61,444 nucleotides of DNA from Helicobacter canis (GTDB lineage Bacteria > Campylobacterota > Campylobacteria > Campylobacterales > Helicobacteraceae). The stretch is taken from contig NZ_VXKE01000022.1 of assembly GCF_008693005.1 (NCBI RefSeq), positions 1 through 61,444 of the forward strand. The letters are read 5' to 3'. Within the stretch, counting starts at the first letter, position 1. Each line of letters opens with the position of its first letter. The position numbers and the translations under genes are program-made. Below are positions 26,138 to 34,970 of the stretch, one piece after another. The notes under the pieces were generated by a model that made no database searches, was not told the origin of the DNA, and worked only from the letters and a program-made list of their open reading frames with translations.

Positions 26138-27331
26138 TTAAGATTCTAGCGTGCTTTTACTAGGCTGCTGCCATAGTGTATAAAGCAGCTTTATCATAAT
26201 GCTAAACACCACGCCCTCAATCATCGCTGCTAAGATAAAGGCATAATACACCTCTTGGCTGATAGCGTGCCAATCAATGGCGATCTTTGCCGTGGCGACA
26301 AGGAAGGTCAGCGGCATAGAATCACTAAGGGCAAAGAGCGTTACATCTTTAGGACTGCGAAAATACTTAGCAAACGCCACATTTGCCGCTACAAGTCGTA
26401 TCACAATCATTCCGCCTGCGATATATGCACCATAGATGATATAGGTGGGGTTAGAGATGATAAGTGCTAAATCAAGCGTGCTACCCACATAGATGAAAAA
26501 TAGCGGGACAAAAAACCCAAACCCCACATCATTAAGCTTATGCACTAGCTCGTGCTTATAAGAGAAAAATATCGCCACAATCATTCCAGCCAAAAACGCC
26601 CCAAGAGCCGCCTCTAAGTCCAAAAACAGCACTAATGCCACTAGCACGATAAAGAGCATCATCACAAAGCGAATGTCCTGATTGCTCAAGTCGTTGTAGG
26701 GCATAATGTAGAGCTTAAGATTAGGAAACCACCAAAACAGAATCTTAAACAGCCAAAACAGCCCCACAATCGCTGCTATAAACGCACAAAGCACCGCCAA
26801 GCTCTCATACAGCTGCCACGAATTCCCATAGTGGTAGAATCCACTTATAAGCGTAAGCGCAGCGATACTCACCACCTCTCCTACAACCCCCACGCGCAGC
26901 GCAAGCTCTAGCCACTGCTTATCCTTGCCATAGTCTTTGATAAGCGTCATAATCATACCAAGGCTCATCACCGGAAATGCCGCGATGAAGATTTTATTAA
27001 GCCCAAGCACTAGTACTAGCGTGATTGATAGCCCATATAGCACGAAAAAATACACCAAAACATTGCGCAAAAACTTCTTCCCAAGATTTTGGAAGCCGCG
27101 TAAATCCACCTCCATACCGCATAAAAACATCAAAAACAAAAACCCAACCTTAGCCATTATCGCTAGGCTTTCACTCGCGTGAAATATCCCAAAATACAGC
27201 CCCAAGCAGCCTAGACACATCTCCACGACAACAACGGGGATCTTACTCGCTTTTGCCAAAATAGGCGCGATAGCAATAAGCAAAGCGATAATGGCAAAAT
27301 TGAGAAAAATATCGCCTAAGATATGCTCCAT
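26138..27331 (-). CDS. Cation:proton antiporter, CPA2/Kef type
   Basis: A 397-residue membrane protein with about 12 hydrophobic helices. Family landmarks are VVVVEMCLGCLGLYFGIF, FLFLMFLCGMEVDLRGF, the discontinuous helix region LRVGVVGEVVSIAALT and LDLEAALGAFLAGMIVA. There is no C-terminal TrkA-N domain, so it is a NapA-like Na+/H+ or K+/H+ exchanger rather than full KefB/C. The ATG overlaps the purN stop (TAATG) behind AGGAG, so it is coupled to purN. Ion specificity cannot be told from sequence. The stop codon follows a TAGAATC copy. Confidence 0.85.
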   Translation of the reverse strand: MEHILGDIFLNFAIIALLIAIAPILAKASKIPVVVVEMCLGCLGLYFGIFHASESLAIMAKVGFLFLMFLCGMEVDLRGFQNLGKKFLRNVLVYFFVLYGLSITLVLVLGLNKIFIAAFPVMSLGMIMTLIKDYGKDKQWLELALRVGVVGEVVSIAALTLISGFYHYGNSWQLYESLAVLCAFIAAIVGLFWLFKILFWWFPNLKLYIMPYNDLSNQDIRFVMMLFIVLVALVLFLDLEAALGAFLAGMIVAIFFSYKHELVHKLNDVGFGFFVPLFFIYVGSTLDLALIISNPTYIIYGAYIAGGMIVIRLVAANVAFAKYFRSPKDVTLFALSDSMPLTFLVATAKIAIDWHAISQEVYYAFILAAMIEGVVFSIMIKLLYTLWQQPSKSTLES

Positions 27332-27981
27332 TATCGCTCCTGCCCGCTAGATTCTACACCTTTGGCGCGATTACCAAAGGCTTCAATAATGGCTTCAATA
27401 ATGGCTTTGGGGTAGAGCTTATGCTCTAGGGCGTGGATTCTACTCTCAAAGTCTTGTAGGCTCTCTCCTGCTATTTTTGGAAGCTTCTCTTGCATAATGA
27501 TCGCCCCAGAATCTAGCTCTTCACTCACCCAATGCACACTAACGCCCCCAAAATCCTCTGTGCTATGAAAGCTCTCTGCTATGGCGTGCGCGCCTTTATG
27601 CAGCGGCAGGAATGATGGGTGGATATTGATAGCCCTAAATCGTTTGACAAACTCCACCCCAAGGATACGCATAAACCCAGCTAAAATCACTAAATCTATC
27701 CTATATTCTTCTAAGCATTGCGCCAAAGCCCGCTCAAACAACGCACGCGAGCCAAAGTCTCTGTGATCAATCACCTTGCACTCTAGCCCTAGTCTTTTAC
27801 AGCGCGTGATCCCATAGGCGTTAGGATTATTGCTCATAGCTAGGGCGATATGGGGTGCTAGATGATATGGGCGCAGGGCGGCAGTGATTGCGTGCTTTTG
27901 GGCAATGATGTTTTCTAAATTACTACCGCTACCGCTAAATAGTATTGCTACGCGCACCTGCGCTAATCCCTGATCCTGCAT
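27331..27981 (-). CDS. purN: Phosphoribosylglycinamide formyltransferase
   Basis: A 216-residue folate-dependent GAR transformylase of purine synthesis. It has the phosphate-binding loop VAILFSGSGSNLENI, the catalytic segment INIHPSFLPLHKGAHAI with its Asn-His pair, and HWVSEELDSGAIIMQEKL with the conserved Asp. Length is normal. A TATAAT with extended TGC lies about 35 bases upstream. The antiporter gene overlaps its stop. Confidence 0.92.
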   Translation of the reverse strand: MQDQGLAQVRVAILFSGSGSNLENIIAQKHAITAALRPYHLAPHIALAMSNNPNAYGITRCKRLGLECKVIDHRDFGSRALFERALAQCLEEYRIDLVILAGFMRILGVEFVKRFRAINIHPSFLPLHKGAHAIAESFHSTEDFGGVSVHWVSEELDSGAIIMQEKLPKIAGESLQDFESRIHALEHKLYPKAIIEAIIEAFGNRAKGVESSGQER

Positions 27982-28015
27982 TCTCTCTCTTTGCTGCTAA
28001 GCTATAAAAGCGCAC

Positions 28016-28021
28016 ATTATA
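28016..28021 (-). promoter_or_regulatory. Extended -10 promoter of purN and antiporter
   Basis: On the minus strand TGC-TATAAT-G ends at 28016, giving a leader of about 28 bases to the purN ATG. It is the best sigma-70 box in the 27982-28172 spacer. Confidence 0.55.
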
Positions 28022-28172
28022 GCAAAATTCCACTCTCTGCCCTAAAACCACTCCACAGCCAAGCAGTAAGCCCGTTAAACAAAAATCATTTATGCGTAGT
28101 TGTAGTGCGCTTACATTAAAGTGCTAGAATCTAGTCCGCACTCTATAAGGGCAGATCGCGCTAGATTCTATA

Positions 28173-28200
28173 CTAGATTCTACTTTGAGATAGAATCTAG
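28173..28200 (-). terminator. Hairpin from inverted TAGAATC motifs overlapping the dgkA stop
   Basis: CTAGATTCTA (28173-28182) and its perfect complement TAGAATCTAG (28191-28200) flank an 8-base loop. The dgkA stop codon (TAG, 28199-28197 on the minus strand) lies inside the right-hand motif. This makes a compact 10-bp stem at the 3' end of the ftsK operon. Confidence 0.6.
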
Positions 28201-28589
28201 CTAGCTAGCCACTCATACGCAAACACCCCCCACACCAGCATCACAAAAAGCAGGCTCAAAAACTGCGCCGCACTGCCCATATCTTTTGCCTTTTTAGCAA
28301 AGGGGTGGGGCTCTATGCTTGTGTGATCGATCGCATTTTCTATGGCTGAGTTAAACAGCTCCACAATCACGCAAAGCACTCCGGGCAAGATCAAAAGCAC
28401 CTTTTGCGCAAAGCCTTCCCCCAGCCATAGCCCAAGAGCCAGCCCAAGAGCAGCCACCAAAACCACTTGGCGAAACCCCTGCTCCTCTCTCCACGCAGCC
28501 AAAATCCCATCTTTAGAATACAAAAACGCATTGCGCACGCGACTTAAGCCGCCTTTGCCCTTTTGTGCGTTGCGCTTGGAGCTATCCAC
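28197..28589 (-). CDS. dgkA: Diacylglycerol kinase
   Basis: A 130-residue, three-helix membrane kinase that recycles diacylglycerol from envelope synthesis to phosphatidic acid. The signature is CVIVELFNSAIENAIDHTS, with a Glu-Asn pair in the catalytic helix, and an AKDMGSAAQFL segment follows. The start is GTG with AAAGGA in front. It lies immediately after the hypothetical membrane protein gene, in the ftsK operon. Confidence 0.93.
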   Translation of the reverse strand: MDSSKRNAQKGKGGLSRVRNAFLYSKDGILAAWREEQGFRQVVLVAALGLALGLWLGEGFAQKVLLILPGVLCVIVELFNSAIENAIDHTSIEPHPFAKKAKDMGSAAQFLSLLFVMLVWGVFAYEWLAS

Positions 28590-28590
28590 G

Positions 28591-29643
28591 CTAGTCCTTT
28601 TTAGATTCTACCTTGGTAGAATCTAGCGGCACTTCTTCAAAGCTAAATGTAGCCCTAGATTGCTGCAAAGACAGCACAGGATTATGCAGCCACTCCCCAA
28701 GAGATAGAGAGCTATCAGTATTTATCTCATTATGCTTTAGCTCATAGATTACGCCATTATTCTCACCCAAAACCATAGCCACTAGCCCATCAACCAATGG
28801 CTCAAGACTCTGTGCTTTCCCTTTAGTATCGCTTAGCAAAGCGATATACATTATAAAGGCTTTCACAGACTGCAAAGAGCGAGCTAGATTTGCGTGCTGC
28901 TGCTGGTAGGCTTGGGGCTCTAGCTCTTTGCCTTGCGCTAGCCTTGCGATAATCGCAGAAGCAAGATCCCTAGGCTCTAGGGATAGCTTAGCACTTTTAA
29001 ATAGCACAGGCGTTTGCGTTAAGACCTTTTGGCTATCTTCTTCATACGCCTTAATCATTGAAGCAAGCGCATCGCTAAAATGCGCAGGAGCTTGCTCTAG
29101 CATAGCACCAACCCCAGCTTGCATACCCCACGCAAAGCTATAGGATAAATTCTCCCCCTTAGCCAAACAAGTAGCAGTAGTATCCATTATATCTACATCT
29201 TGTGCTTGCTCACTTTTGCCAAGCACTCCGCTAATGCTACAATCAAGCGATTTTGGCAATAACACATTAGAGAAATCCACATCTTGTGCCAGCACGCCAA
29301 AAAGCAGTGTTAAAAGCTCTTCCCCAGCAAATGACATTTTCTCACTCACTAAGCGAACACTCCCTTGATTTTGCGTAAATTGCCCCACTTCTAAGCGCAC
29401 ATTTTCTAGCTTCATATCTTCAAAGCCCACGCTAGAAGACTTGCAGGCTATTTGCTTAAGCCCGCTGCAGCTAAATGGCTCATAGGAAAACTCTGGCATA
29501 GACTCTTGCAGTGCTTGTAGCTGCGTATTGATACTATCTTCTATATTGCCTTTAAGTCTATGGCTCATCACAAAGAGCAGCACAAGCAGTGCTACTATCA
29601 CCACGCCACCAAGCCCTAAAATCCCTATAAACACCCTTTTCAT
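28591..29643 (-). CDS. Hypothetical membrane-anchored protein in the ftsK operon
   Basis: A 350-residue protein that I do not recognise. One N-terminal membrane helix (VFIGILGLGGVVIVALLVLLFVM) is followed by a long, probably periplasmic domain, with cysteines in FSCSGLKQIACKSSS and a conserved-looking beta-rich start. It ends PLDSTKVESKKD, encoded by facing TAGAATC motifs. ATG 29643 has AGGA six bases upstream; an ATG five codons earlier has no site. It sits between ftsK and dgkA, with near-zero spacing to dgkA, so a role at the envelope is plausible but unproven. Confidence 0.6.
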   Translation of the reverse strand: MKRVFIGILGLGGVVIVALLVLLFVMSHRLKGNIEDSINTQLQALQESMPEFSYEPFSCSGLKQIACKSSSVGFEDMKLENVRLEVGQFTQNQGSVRLVSEKMSFAGEELLTLLFGVLAQDVDFSNVLLPKSLDCSISGVLGKSEQAQDVDIMDTTATCLAKGENLSYSFAWGMQAGVGAMLEQAPAHFSDALASMIKAYEEDSQKVLTQTPVLFKSAKLSLEPRDLASAIIARLAQGKELEPQAYQQQHANLARSLQSVKAFIMYIALLSDTKGKAQSLEPLVDGLVAMVLGENNGVIYELKHNEINTDSSLSLGEWLHNPVLSLQQSRATFSFEEVPLDSTKVESKKD

Positions 29644-29673
29644 ATCGATCCTTTGCAAGTAGATTCTAGCGAT

Positions 29674-32475
29674 CTAGCCAATAATCTCACGCGTGCCCTT
29701 TGCATTAGGCGCGGACAAAAAGCCCTGCTTCTCTAGCTCTTCTACAAGAACCGCGGCTTTATTGTAGCCTATACCAAGCCTGCGCTGAAGATTGCTAATG
29801 GAAGTCTTGCCATCAAGCTTCATTGCCCTTTTAGCTTCTGCAAGTAAGTCGCCTTCATCACCATTATCACTCTCACTCTCCGCACGAAGTGCATTAGAGT
29901 CTGCTAGGAAGCTCGAGTCATACTGCACTTCTCTTTGCTCGCGGATAAAATCGACAATGGATTCTATCTCATCTTCACTCGCCCAAGGCGCGTGCAAGCG
30001 CAGCACGCCACCACCCCCACCAAGAGAAAAGAGCATATCGCCCTGCCCTAGGAGATTCTGCGCGCCTTCAGCATCTAAAATCACGCGAGAGTCCATTCTC
30101 GAGCCGACCTTGTAGGCAATTTTTGCTGGGAGATTGGTTTTAATCAGTCCTGTTACGACATCGACACTTGGTCGCTGTGTAGCTACGATTAAGTGCAAGC
30201 CTGCCGCCCTACCCATCTGCGCTATGCGAATGATTGAGCCCTCCGCCTCCTTGCCCCCTGTCATCATAAGATCTGCTAGCTCATCGATAATGATGACAAT
30301 AAAGGGCAAAATCTCACCCCCCTCACTCCTAGCTTTAGCATTGTAGCCATCAATAGTTTTTGTTTTAATGGCTTTCATCATCTCATATCTGCGCTCCATT
30401 TCTCTAGCGACATTATTAAGCGCGATGATCGCCTTTTTGGCATCGGTGATGATGGGGGTGAGTAGATGTGGGATTTCTTCATAGAGACTAAATTCTACTT
30501 TTTTAGGATCGACCATTATTAAGCGCAAATTATCTGGGGAGTTGCGATAGAGTAGGGATAAAATCATCGCATTAAGCCCCACGCTTTTCCCACTCCCCGT
30601 TGTGCCTGCGATAAGCAAGTGTGGCAGCTTCTGCAAGTCTGTAACAAACGGATTCCCCACAATATCCTTGCCAAGCCCAAGCACAAGCGGCGAAGAAGAG
30701 CTCTTAAACACTTCACTCTCCAAAATCTCGCGCAAATAAATCATCTCTTTTTGTGAATTTGGCACTTCAATGCCTACGACATCTTTCTCTGGTATGGGAG
30801 CTTGGATACGGATTGAGCGCGCACTTAGTGCCATAGCAAGATCATCGCTTAGGCTTTGGATTCTACTGACTTTGACATTAGGAGCTGGGCGAAACTCAAA
30901 GGTCGTAACCACCGGACCAGAGTAGATCCTAACCACATCGCCATCGATTTTAAAGACTTTAAGCTTGGTTAGGAGATTTTGGATCTTTTGATCAATCTCG
31001 CCTTCTTCAAAGCTTATTTTCTTATCTTGTGCGGGCTGTAGGAGTGTCGTAGGGGGCAAGGTGTAGTCCTTAGGGCGCACTAGCTCACCACGCTCTAAGC
31101 TCTCTAAATGCTGCGCGCTAGATTCTAGGCTTCTTGCTATGGTGGGCTGCGTTTTTTGGCTTAGAGCAGAGCTAGAATCTAAACTTGGCTCTAGTGGAGA
31201 AGTGGGCTCTAGCTCTGGCAAAGAAACTTGCTCTCCTGCACTCTCATTTATATCCTTAGCACTAGAGCTGGATTCTAGGGGGCTTGCCTGCGTGCTTGGG
31301 TTTATCTGGCTAGATTCTGGGGGGCTAGATTCTAGGCTAGGCTCTATATGTGCCATTGCGCTAGAATCTAGCGCGATACGATCAATGGCAGGGGAGTCGA
31401 TGGCAGAGGGGTTGATGATAGGGGGGCTTGCCACTTCATCAAGCTGGCTTAGTCGTTGGGAGTCGATGATCTTTGTGTGGTAGGCTGGGGCTTCTTGTAG
31501 CGGCACTTCTTGCTCATACGCTTTAGCGCGAGATATTGCTTGCCCCACATCAATGCGCAGCACTTCGGTGTTTTTATCTGCTTGCTCTCTATCCACAAGC
31601 CGCACCATCGTCTTATAGCGCGCTTCATCTTGCTCTTTTGCGCGGTTTTCTCGCTCTTCATTATGATAGAGCACAACGACTTCTTTCTCATCAAACTCCG
31701 GCTCTTCTCTATGTGCTTGCTTGCATTCTTGGCTAGAATCTAGCGTATTTACCTGCGAGTGTGGCTGGGTAGTAGGCTTGTAGCTTTGATGTAGCTGTGC
31801 AGTGGGGCTAGATTCTACTTGAGCTTCCACTTTAGATTCCACCCTAGATTCTGTTTGGGGCGGCTCTTTTACACTAGAATCTCTATCAAACTGCTTGATT
31901 GATGGGGAGGCAAAGACCTTTTCTAGCCACGAAGCTAAAGCGTGGTAGTAGTCCTTAGCTCTGCGCACGATATGGGGAGCGAGATAGCTATATGCCTCTT
32001 TTACATTGCGTGTAAGATAGCGGGCAAGTGCTACTATGGCTTTTTGCAAAGACCTTTGCACAGCGATAACCTGCATAGGTAAAAGCAAAAGCACGCCAGC
32101 ATAAAAGCAGCCAACCACCAAAATCCACACCCCAAATACACCAAAGCTTGGCGTGATTTTTGCGATGAGAATCTCGCCTAAAAGCCCTTTGCCAAGCCAG
32201 AGTGATTGCAGCAGTAGCACCCCTAGACTTATAAGCAGCACTGCTATGATGATTTTCAAGCGTCTTGCGCTAAGTGTGGAGTCTTTATAAAGTGCATAAG
32301 CAGGGTATAAGAAAAATAGCAAATACACATAGCCCAAATAGCCAAACCACGAGAGATTAAGCAGCGCAAACGCTCGCCCCATTTCACCCATACTACCACT
32401 CTCGCCAAAAATAGTCGCTAAAGTTAGGATAACAAACAGCGCACACCAAGCGCATAAGATATAGATTTTTTTAAT
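29674..32475 (-). CDS. ftsK: DNA translocase FtsK
   Basis: A 933-residue septal DNA pump that sorts chromosome ends to the XerH/dif system. An N-terminal membrane domain has about four helices. A disordered linker of about 250 residues, rich in Ser, Glu, Pro and Gln and full of ESS and LDSS encoded by TAGAATC copies, leads to the motor (Walker A GTTGSGKS, Walker B LRLIMVDPKKVEF) and the C-terminal winged-helix gamma domain (GKTSISNLQRRLGIGYNKAAVLVEEL). The first ATG is at 32391, but the frame stays open 28 codons further to an ATT at 32475, adding a hydrophobic first helix. AAAAGGG stands seven bases before it and a TATAAT is at 32516-32511. I choose the ATT start. Confidence 0.88.
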   Translation of the reverse strand: MKKIYILCAWCALFVILTLATIFGESGSMGEMGRAFALLNLSWFGYLGYVYLLFFLYPAYALYKDSTLSARRLKIIIAVLLISLGVLLLQSLWLGKGLLGEILIAKITPSFGVFGVWILVVGCFYAGVLLLLPMQVIAVQRSLQKAIVALARYLTRNVKEAYSYLAPHIVRRAKDYYHALASWLEKVFASPSIKQFDRDSSVKEPPQTESRVESKVEAQVESSPTAQLHQSYKPTTQPHSQVNTLDSSQECKQAHREEPEFDEKEVVVLYHNEERENRAKEQDEARYKTMVRLVDREQADKNTEVLRIDVGQAISRAKAYEQEVPLQEAPAYHTKIIDSQRLSQLDEVASPPIINPSAIDSPAIDRIALDSSAMAHIEPSLESSPPESSQINPSTQASPLESSSSAKDINESAGEQVSLPELEPTSPLEPSLDSSSALSQKTQPTIARSLESSAQHLESLERGELVRPKDYTLPPTTLLQPAQDKKISFEEGEIDQKIQNLLTKLKVFKIDGDVVRIYSGPVVTTFEFRPAPNVKVSRIQSLSDDLAMALSARSIRIQAPIPEKDVVGIEVPNSQKEMIYLREILESEVFKSSSSPLVLGLGKDIVGNPFVTDLQKLPHLLIAGTTGSGKSVGLNAMILSLLYRNSPDNLRLIMVDPKKVEFSLYEEIPHLLTPIITDAKKAIIALNNVAREMERRYEMMKAIKTKTIDGYNAKARSEGGEILPFIVIIIDELADLMMTGGKEAEGSIIRIAQMGRAAGLHLIVATQRPSVDVVTGLIKTNLPAKIAYKVGSRMDSRVILDAEGAQNLLGQGDMLFSLGGGGGVLRLHAPWASEDEIESIVDFIREQREVQYDSSFLADSNALRAESESDNGDEGDLLAEAKRAMKLDGKTSISNLQRRLGIGYNKAAVLVEELEKQGFLSAPNAKGTREIIG

Positions 32476-32510
32476 GGTCTATCCCTTTTAAGCAAATTTT
32501 TTTTAAAGAT

Positions 32511-32516
32511 ATTATA
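32511..32516 (-). promoter_or_regulatory. Extended -10 promoter of ftsK
   Basis: The minus strand reads TGC-TATAAT, ending at 32511. A transcript from about 32504 would have a 29-base leader to the proposed ATT start with its AGGG site, against 113 bases to the first ATG. A CATAAT on the plus strand (32517-32522) may serve the divergent gene. Confidence 0.55.
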
Positions 32517-32557
32517 GCATAATGCACAAAGACTTCGTTTTGTTCAAGGGGGTGTAG

Positions 32558-34021
32558 ATGCACGGGAGAATCAGCCGCTATTCTATGGCGACAGGATCTG
32601 GTGTTGTTACCAACTATTCCAAAAAAATCTTTGAGCTGCGCAAGGAGCATTGGCACGATCGCAAGCTTTTGCCAGCAGCGGGAATGTATGTAGAATTTAG
32701 ACTTGATGAGAGTGGGCATATCGTAGATGCACATAGCTCTGCATATCAAGAGTTTGGCGCGGACTCGCTCATCAAAGAAATGGACTTTTGGAAGACAGAC
32801 ACTGATGAAGAGCTACGCACAAAAGAGACAGACCTGCGCAACCAAATCGCAGAAAATATCTTTAAGCAGACAAACTACCTAGAGATGAAGAGCATTGAAG
32901 CTTCTGTATCTGTGGAAGACTGCTTAAAAGAATACTTCGCCCCAGAATCTAACTCCATTAAATTCTCGCTTGCAGACATAGAAGAAATCGCCCCAGAAAA
33001 CCAGCTCAACTACCTAATCGTGCGCCGATTTCTCTCAAAAGCTATGGACTATCTAGTGTATTGTGATAAAAACATCACGCCAGATGTGTTTGCTAGCGAC
33101 TTGCAAAAGGTCAATAATCTCGAGTATTCCTACAAAGCCCTAGTCCAAAGCGCAAACCTAAAGCCAGAATCTATCTACCAAGATATGTTTTTAGAAAAGC
33201 AGCTTCACTACCGCGGCGCGATCAAGGCGATTTTAGGCATTAAGGAGAAGACTATCCAGCTACGCAATAAGGCGAAATTCTGTATGAATGAAGTGCGCAA
33301 GCTTAGGAATCAAATGGAGCTTAACAAAAAGGACTCCACACTGCCAGCCAAGCTTGAGACGCAAAAGACCATTATGGCAAAGGCAGAAGAAGAAGTCAAA
33401 ATCCTAACAAGCTGCCAAGAGCGGCTAGAGACAATCACCAAAAACTTTAGAGAAAGCTACTTGAATGAGTTTAGCGAGACATTCCACAAAATGCATAACG
33501 ACCTAGTCGATCAAACGCGCGAGGCACTCAATCTTGTCGCCACGGCACTTGATAATAAGATGTGGAAAATCGGTATGGCTTCTACCTCTGTGCATAATAA
33601 CTTCTTCAAGCACGACATCAATAATCCCTACTGCACGATGACTTTCTATGGGCAGTATCTCAAGCGACTTGATAAAAACAAGCTCGCTGATAACGAAAAA
33701 ACCGGCTACAACTACTTCCACAAATACAAAAAGCAGCACGAAAAGCTCTTTTTAATCTACACCACCAACCAAAAGCTTGAGATGTATCTAAAGCTTCAAA
33801 TAATGTCCGCTTCTAAAGAATATAGTGTCGTAATCGCTAAGACTGATGGAGAGTTTCTCTCACATATCAACTCCCAATCATTTGAGCTAGGCTATATCGA
33901 CCCATTTATCCGTGGTAATCCAAAGCAGCTTGTCGAAGATGCCAAAACTTCTAAGCATAATAAAACCACCCGTTTTGTCGTCATCTCCCAAAAGCAAGCC
34001 CAGATTCTAGCCAACAAATAA
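32558..34021 (+). CDS. Hypothetical protein: cold-shock-like N-terminus, coiled coil, possible receiver-like C-terminus
   Basis: A 487-residue soluble protein without a family I can name. Residues 1-60 look like a short OB/cold-shock fold (MHGRISRYSMATGSGVV, a basic patch KKIFELRKEHWHDRK and GMYVEFRLDESGHIVDA). Residues about 85-310 are helical with a clear coiled coil (IQLRNKAKFCMNEVRKLRNQ onwards, ending in a Lys/Glu-rich stretch). The last 110 residues (YSVVIAKTDGEFLSHIN, then FELGYIDPFIRG and TTRFVVISQKQA) have a Rossmann-like alternation resembling a degenerate response-regulator receiver. There is no signal peptide. The ATG has AAGGGGG in front. It is divergent from ftsK. Confidence 0.65.
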   Translation: MHGRISRYSMATGSGVVTNYSKKIFELRKEHWHDRKLLPAAGMYVEFRLDESGHIVDAHSSAYQEFGADSLIKEMDFWKTDTDEELRTKETDLRNQIAENIFKQTNYLEMKSIEASVSVEDCLKEYFAPESNSIKFSLADIEEIAPENQLNYLIVRRFLSKAMDYLVYCDKNITPDVFASDLQKVNNLEYSYKALVQSANLKPESIYQDMFLEKQLHYRGAIKAILGIKEKTIQLRNKAKFCMNEVRKLRNQMELNKKDSTLPAKLETQKTIMAKAEEEVKILTSCQERLETITKNFRESYLNEFSETFHKMHNDLVDQTREALNLVATALDNKMWKIGMASTSVHNNFFKHDINNPYCTMTFYGQYLKRLDKNKLADNEKTGYNYFHKYKKQHEKLFLIYTTNQKLEMYLKLQIMSASKEYSVVIAKTDGEFLSHINSQSFELGYIDPFIRGNPKQLVEDAKTSKHNKTTRFVVISQKQAQILANK

Positions 34022-34109
34022 TCCCACACGCGCGCTAGCTAGAATCTAGCCTGCGAGCTATGCCACTTATGGATTTTAGTGTGCTCGATAAGATTGAAGG
34101 ATTATAATA

Positions 34110-34970
34110 ATGATAAAAAAGCTTTTTTCTCCCATTGTCGCTGTGCTTGAGTGTATCACCAAATACTTCAAAGCCTTTGTATTTTTGCTTATTGTAGCAC
34201 TGCTGTTACTTAGCACAAGAGAGCCCACCCAGCACCCAAACCTAGCCAGAATCCACCTTAAAGGCGCGATTATGGACTCTAGTATGCTACGCACACAGAT
34301 CGAAGATCTGCGCAATTATCCTAGCTTGCAAGGCGTGCTACTAGTGATTGACTCTCCGGGTGGGGCAGTTGGAGCGAGCGTGGAGATGGCTGACCTTATC
34401 CAAGAGCTTGCTAGCACAATGCCTGTTGTCGTGCATACAGAGAGTGTTATGGCAAGCGGGGCATACTATGCAGGAGCTTACGCAAGTAGAATCTATGCTA
34501 ATCGCGGCGCGCTTATTGGCAGCATTGGTGTGCTATTTAGTGGTGCAAATATCAAAGAGCTACTGAGAAAAATCGGCTATGAGCCACAGGTAATCGCTGC
34601 TGGCGAGTATAAAGAAGTGGGCGCATATTACCGCGACTGGACACAAAAGGAGCGCGCCTATATAGAAAACCTTATCCAAGAAGAGTATCAAACCTTCATC
34701 ACCGATGTCGCAAAAGCACGGAATTTAGAGCTAAAAGATTCTAGCAAGTTTGCGCAAGGCAAGGTGTTTAATGCCGCCAAAGCCAAAGAGCTAGGACTCA
34801 TAGATGATGTGATGTCCCGCAATCAAGCCATAGACAAGCTTAAAGAGCTAGCCAAAGTAGAAGATGCAATATGGCTGCAGAAAAGCTCGTGGCAGAGCTA
34901 TATCGACACACTTGTAGAATCTAGTGCCAGCAAAGTATTAAGCGCAATGCTTGGGATAGGCTTACGATGA
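34110..34970 (+). CDS. sppA: Signal peptide peptidase SppA
   Basis: A 286-residue membrane-anchored serine protease (short 36K type) that degrades cleaved signal peptides. The single N-terminal helix is FVFLLIVALLLL. The Ser-Lys dyad is visible: Ser116 in VMASGAYYAG and Lys168 in AGEYKEVGAYYRD. The core IDSPGGAVGAS and ANRGALIGSIGVL is standard. The last codons overlap the start of purU (ATGA), as in H. pylori gene order as I recall it. Confidence 0.93.
   Translation: MIKKLFSPIVAVLECITKYFKAFVFLLIVALLLLSTREPTQHPNLARIHLKGAIMDSSMLRTQIEDLRNYPSLQGVLLVIDSPGGAVGASVEMADLIQELASTMPVVVHTESVMASGAYYAGAYASRIYANRGALIGSIGVLFSGANIKELLRKIGYEPQVIAAGEYKEVGAYYRDWTQKERAYIENLIQEEYQTFITDVAKARNLELKDSSKFAQGKVFNAAKAKELGLIDDVMSRNQAIDKLKELAKVEDAIWLQKSSWQSYIDTLVESSASKVLSAMLGIGLR

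Noticed and set aside
31139-31483. 114-codon open frame opposite the ftsK linker
   Set aside because: Its Leu/Ser/Asp repetition is simply the reverse strand of the motif-rich linker.
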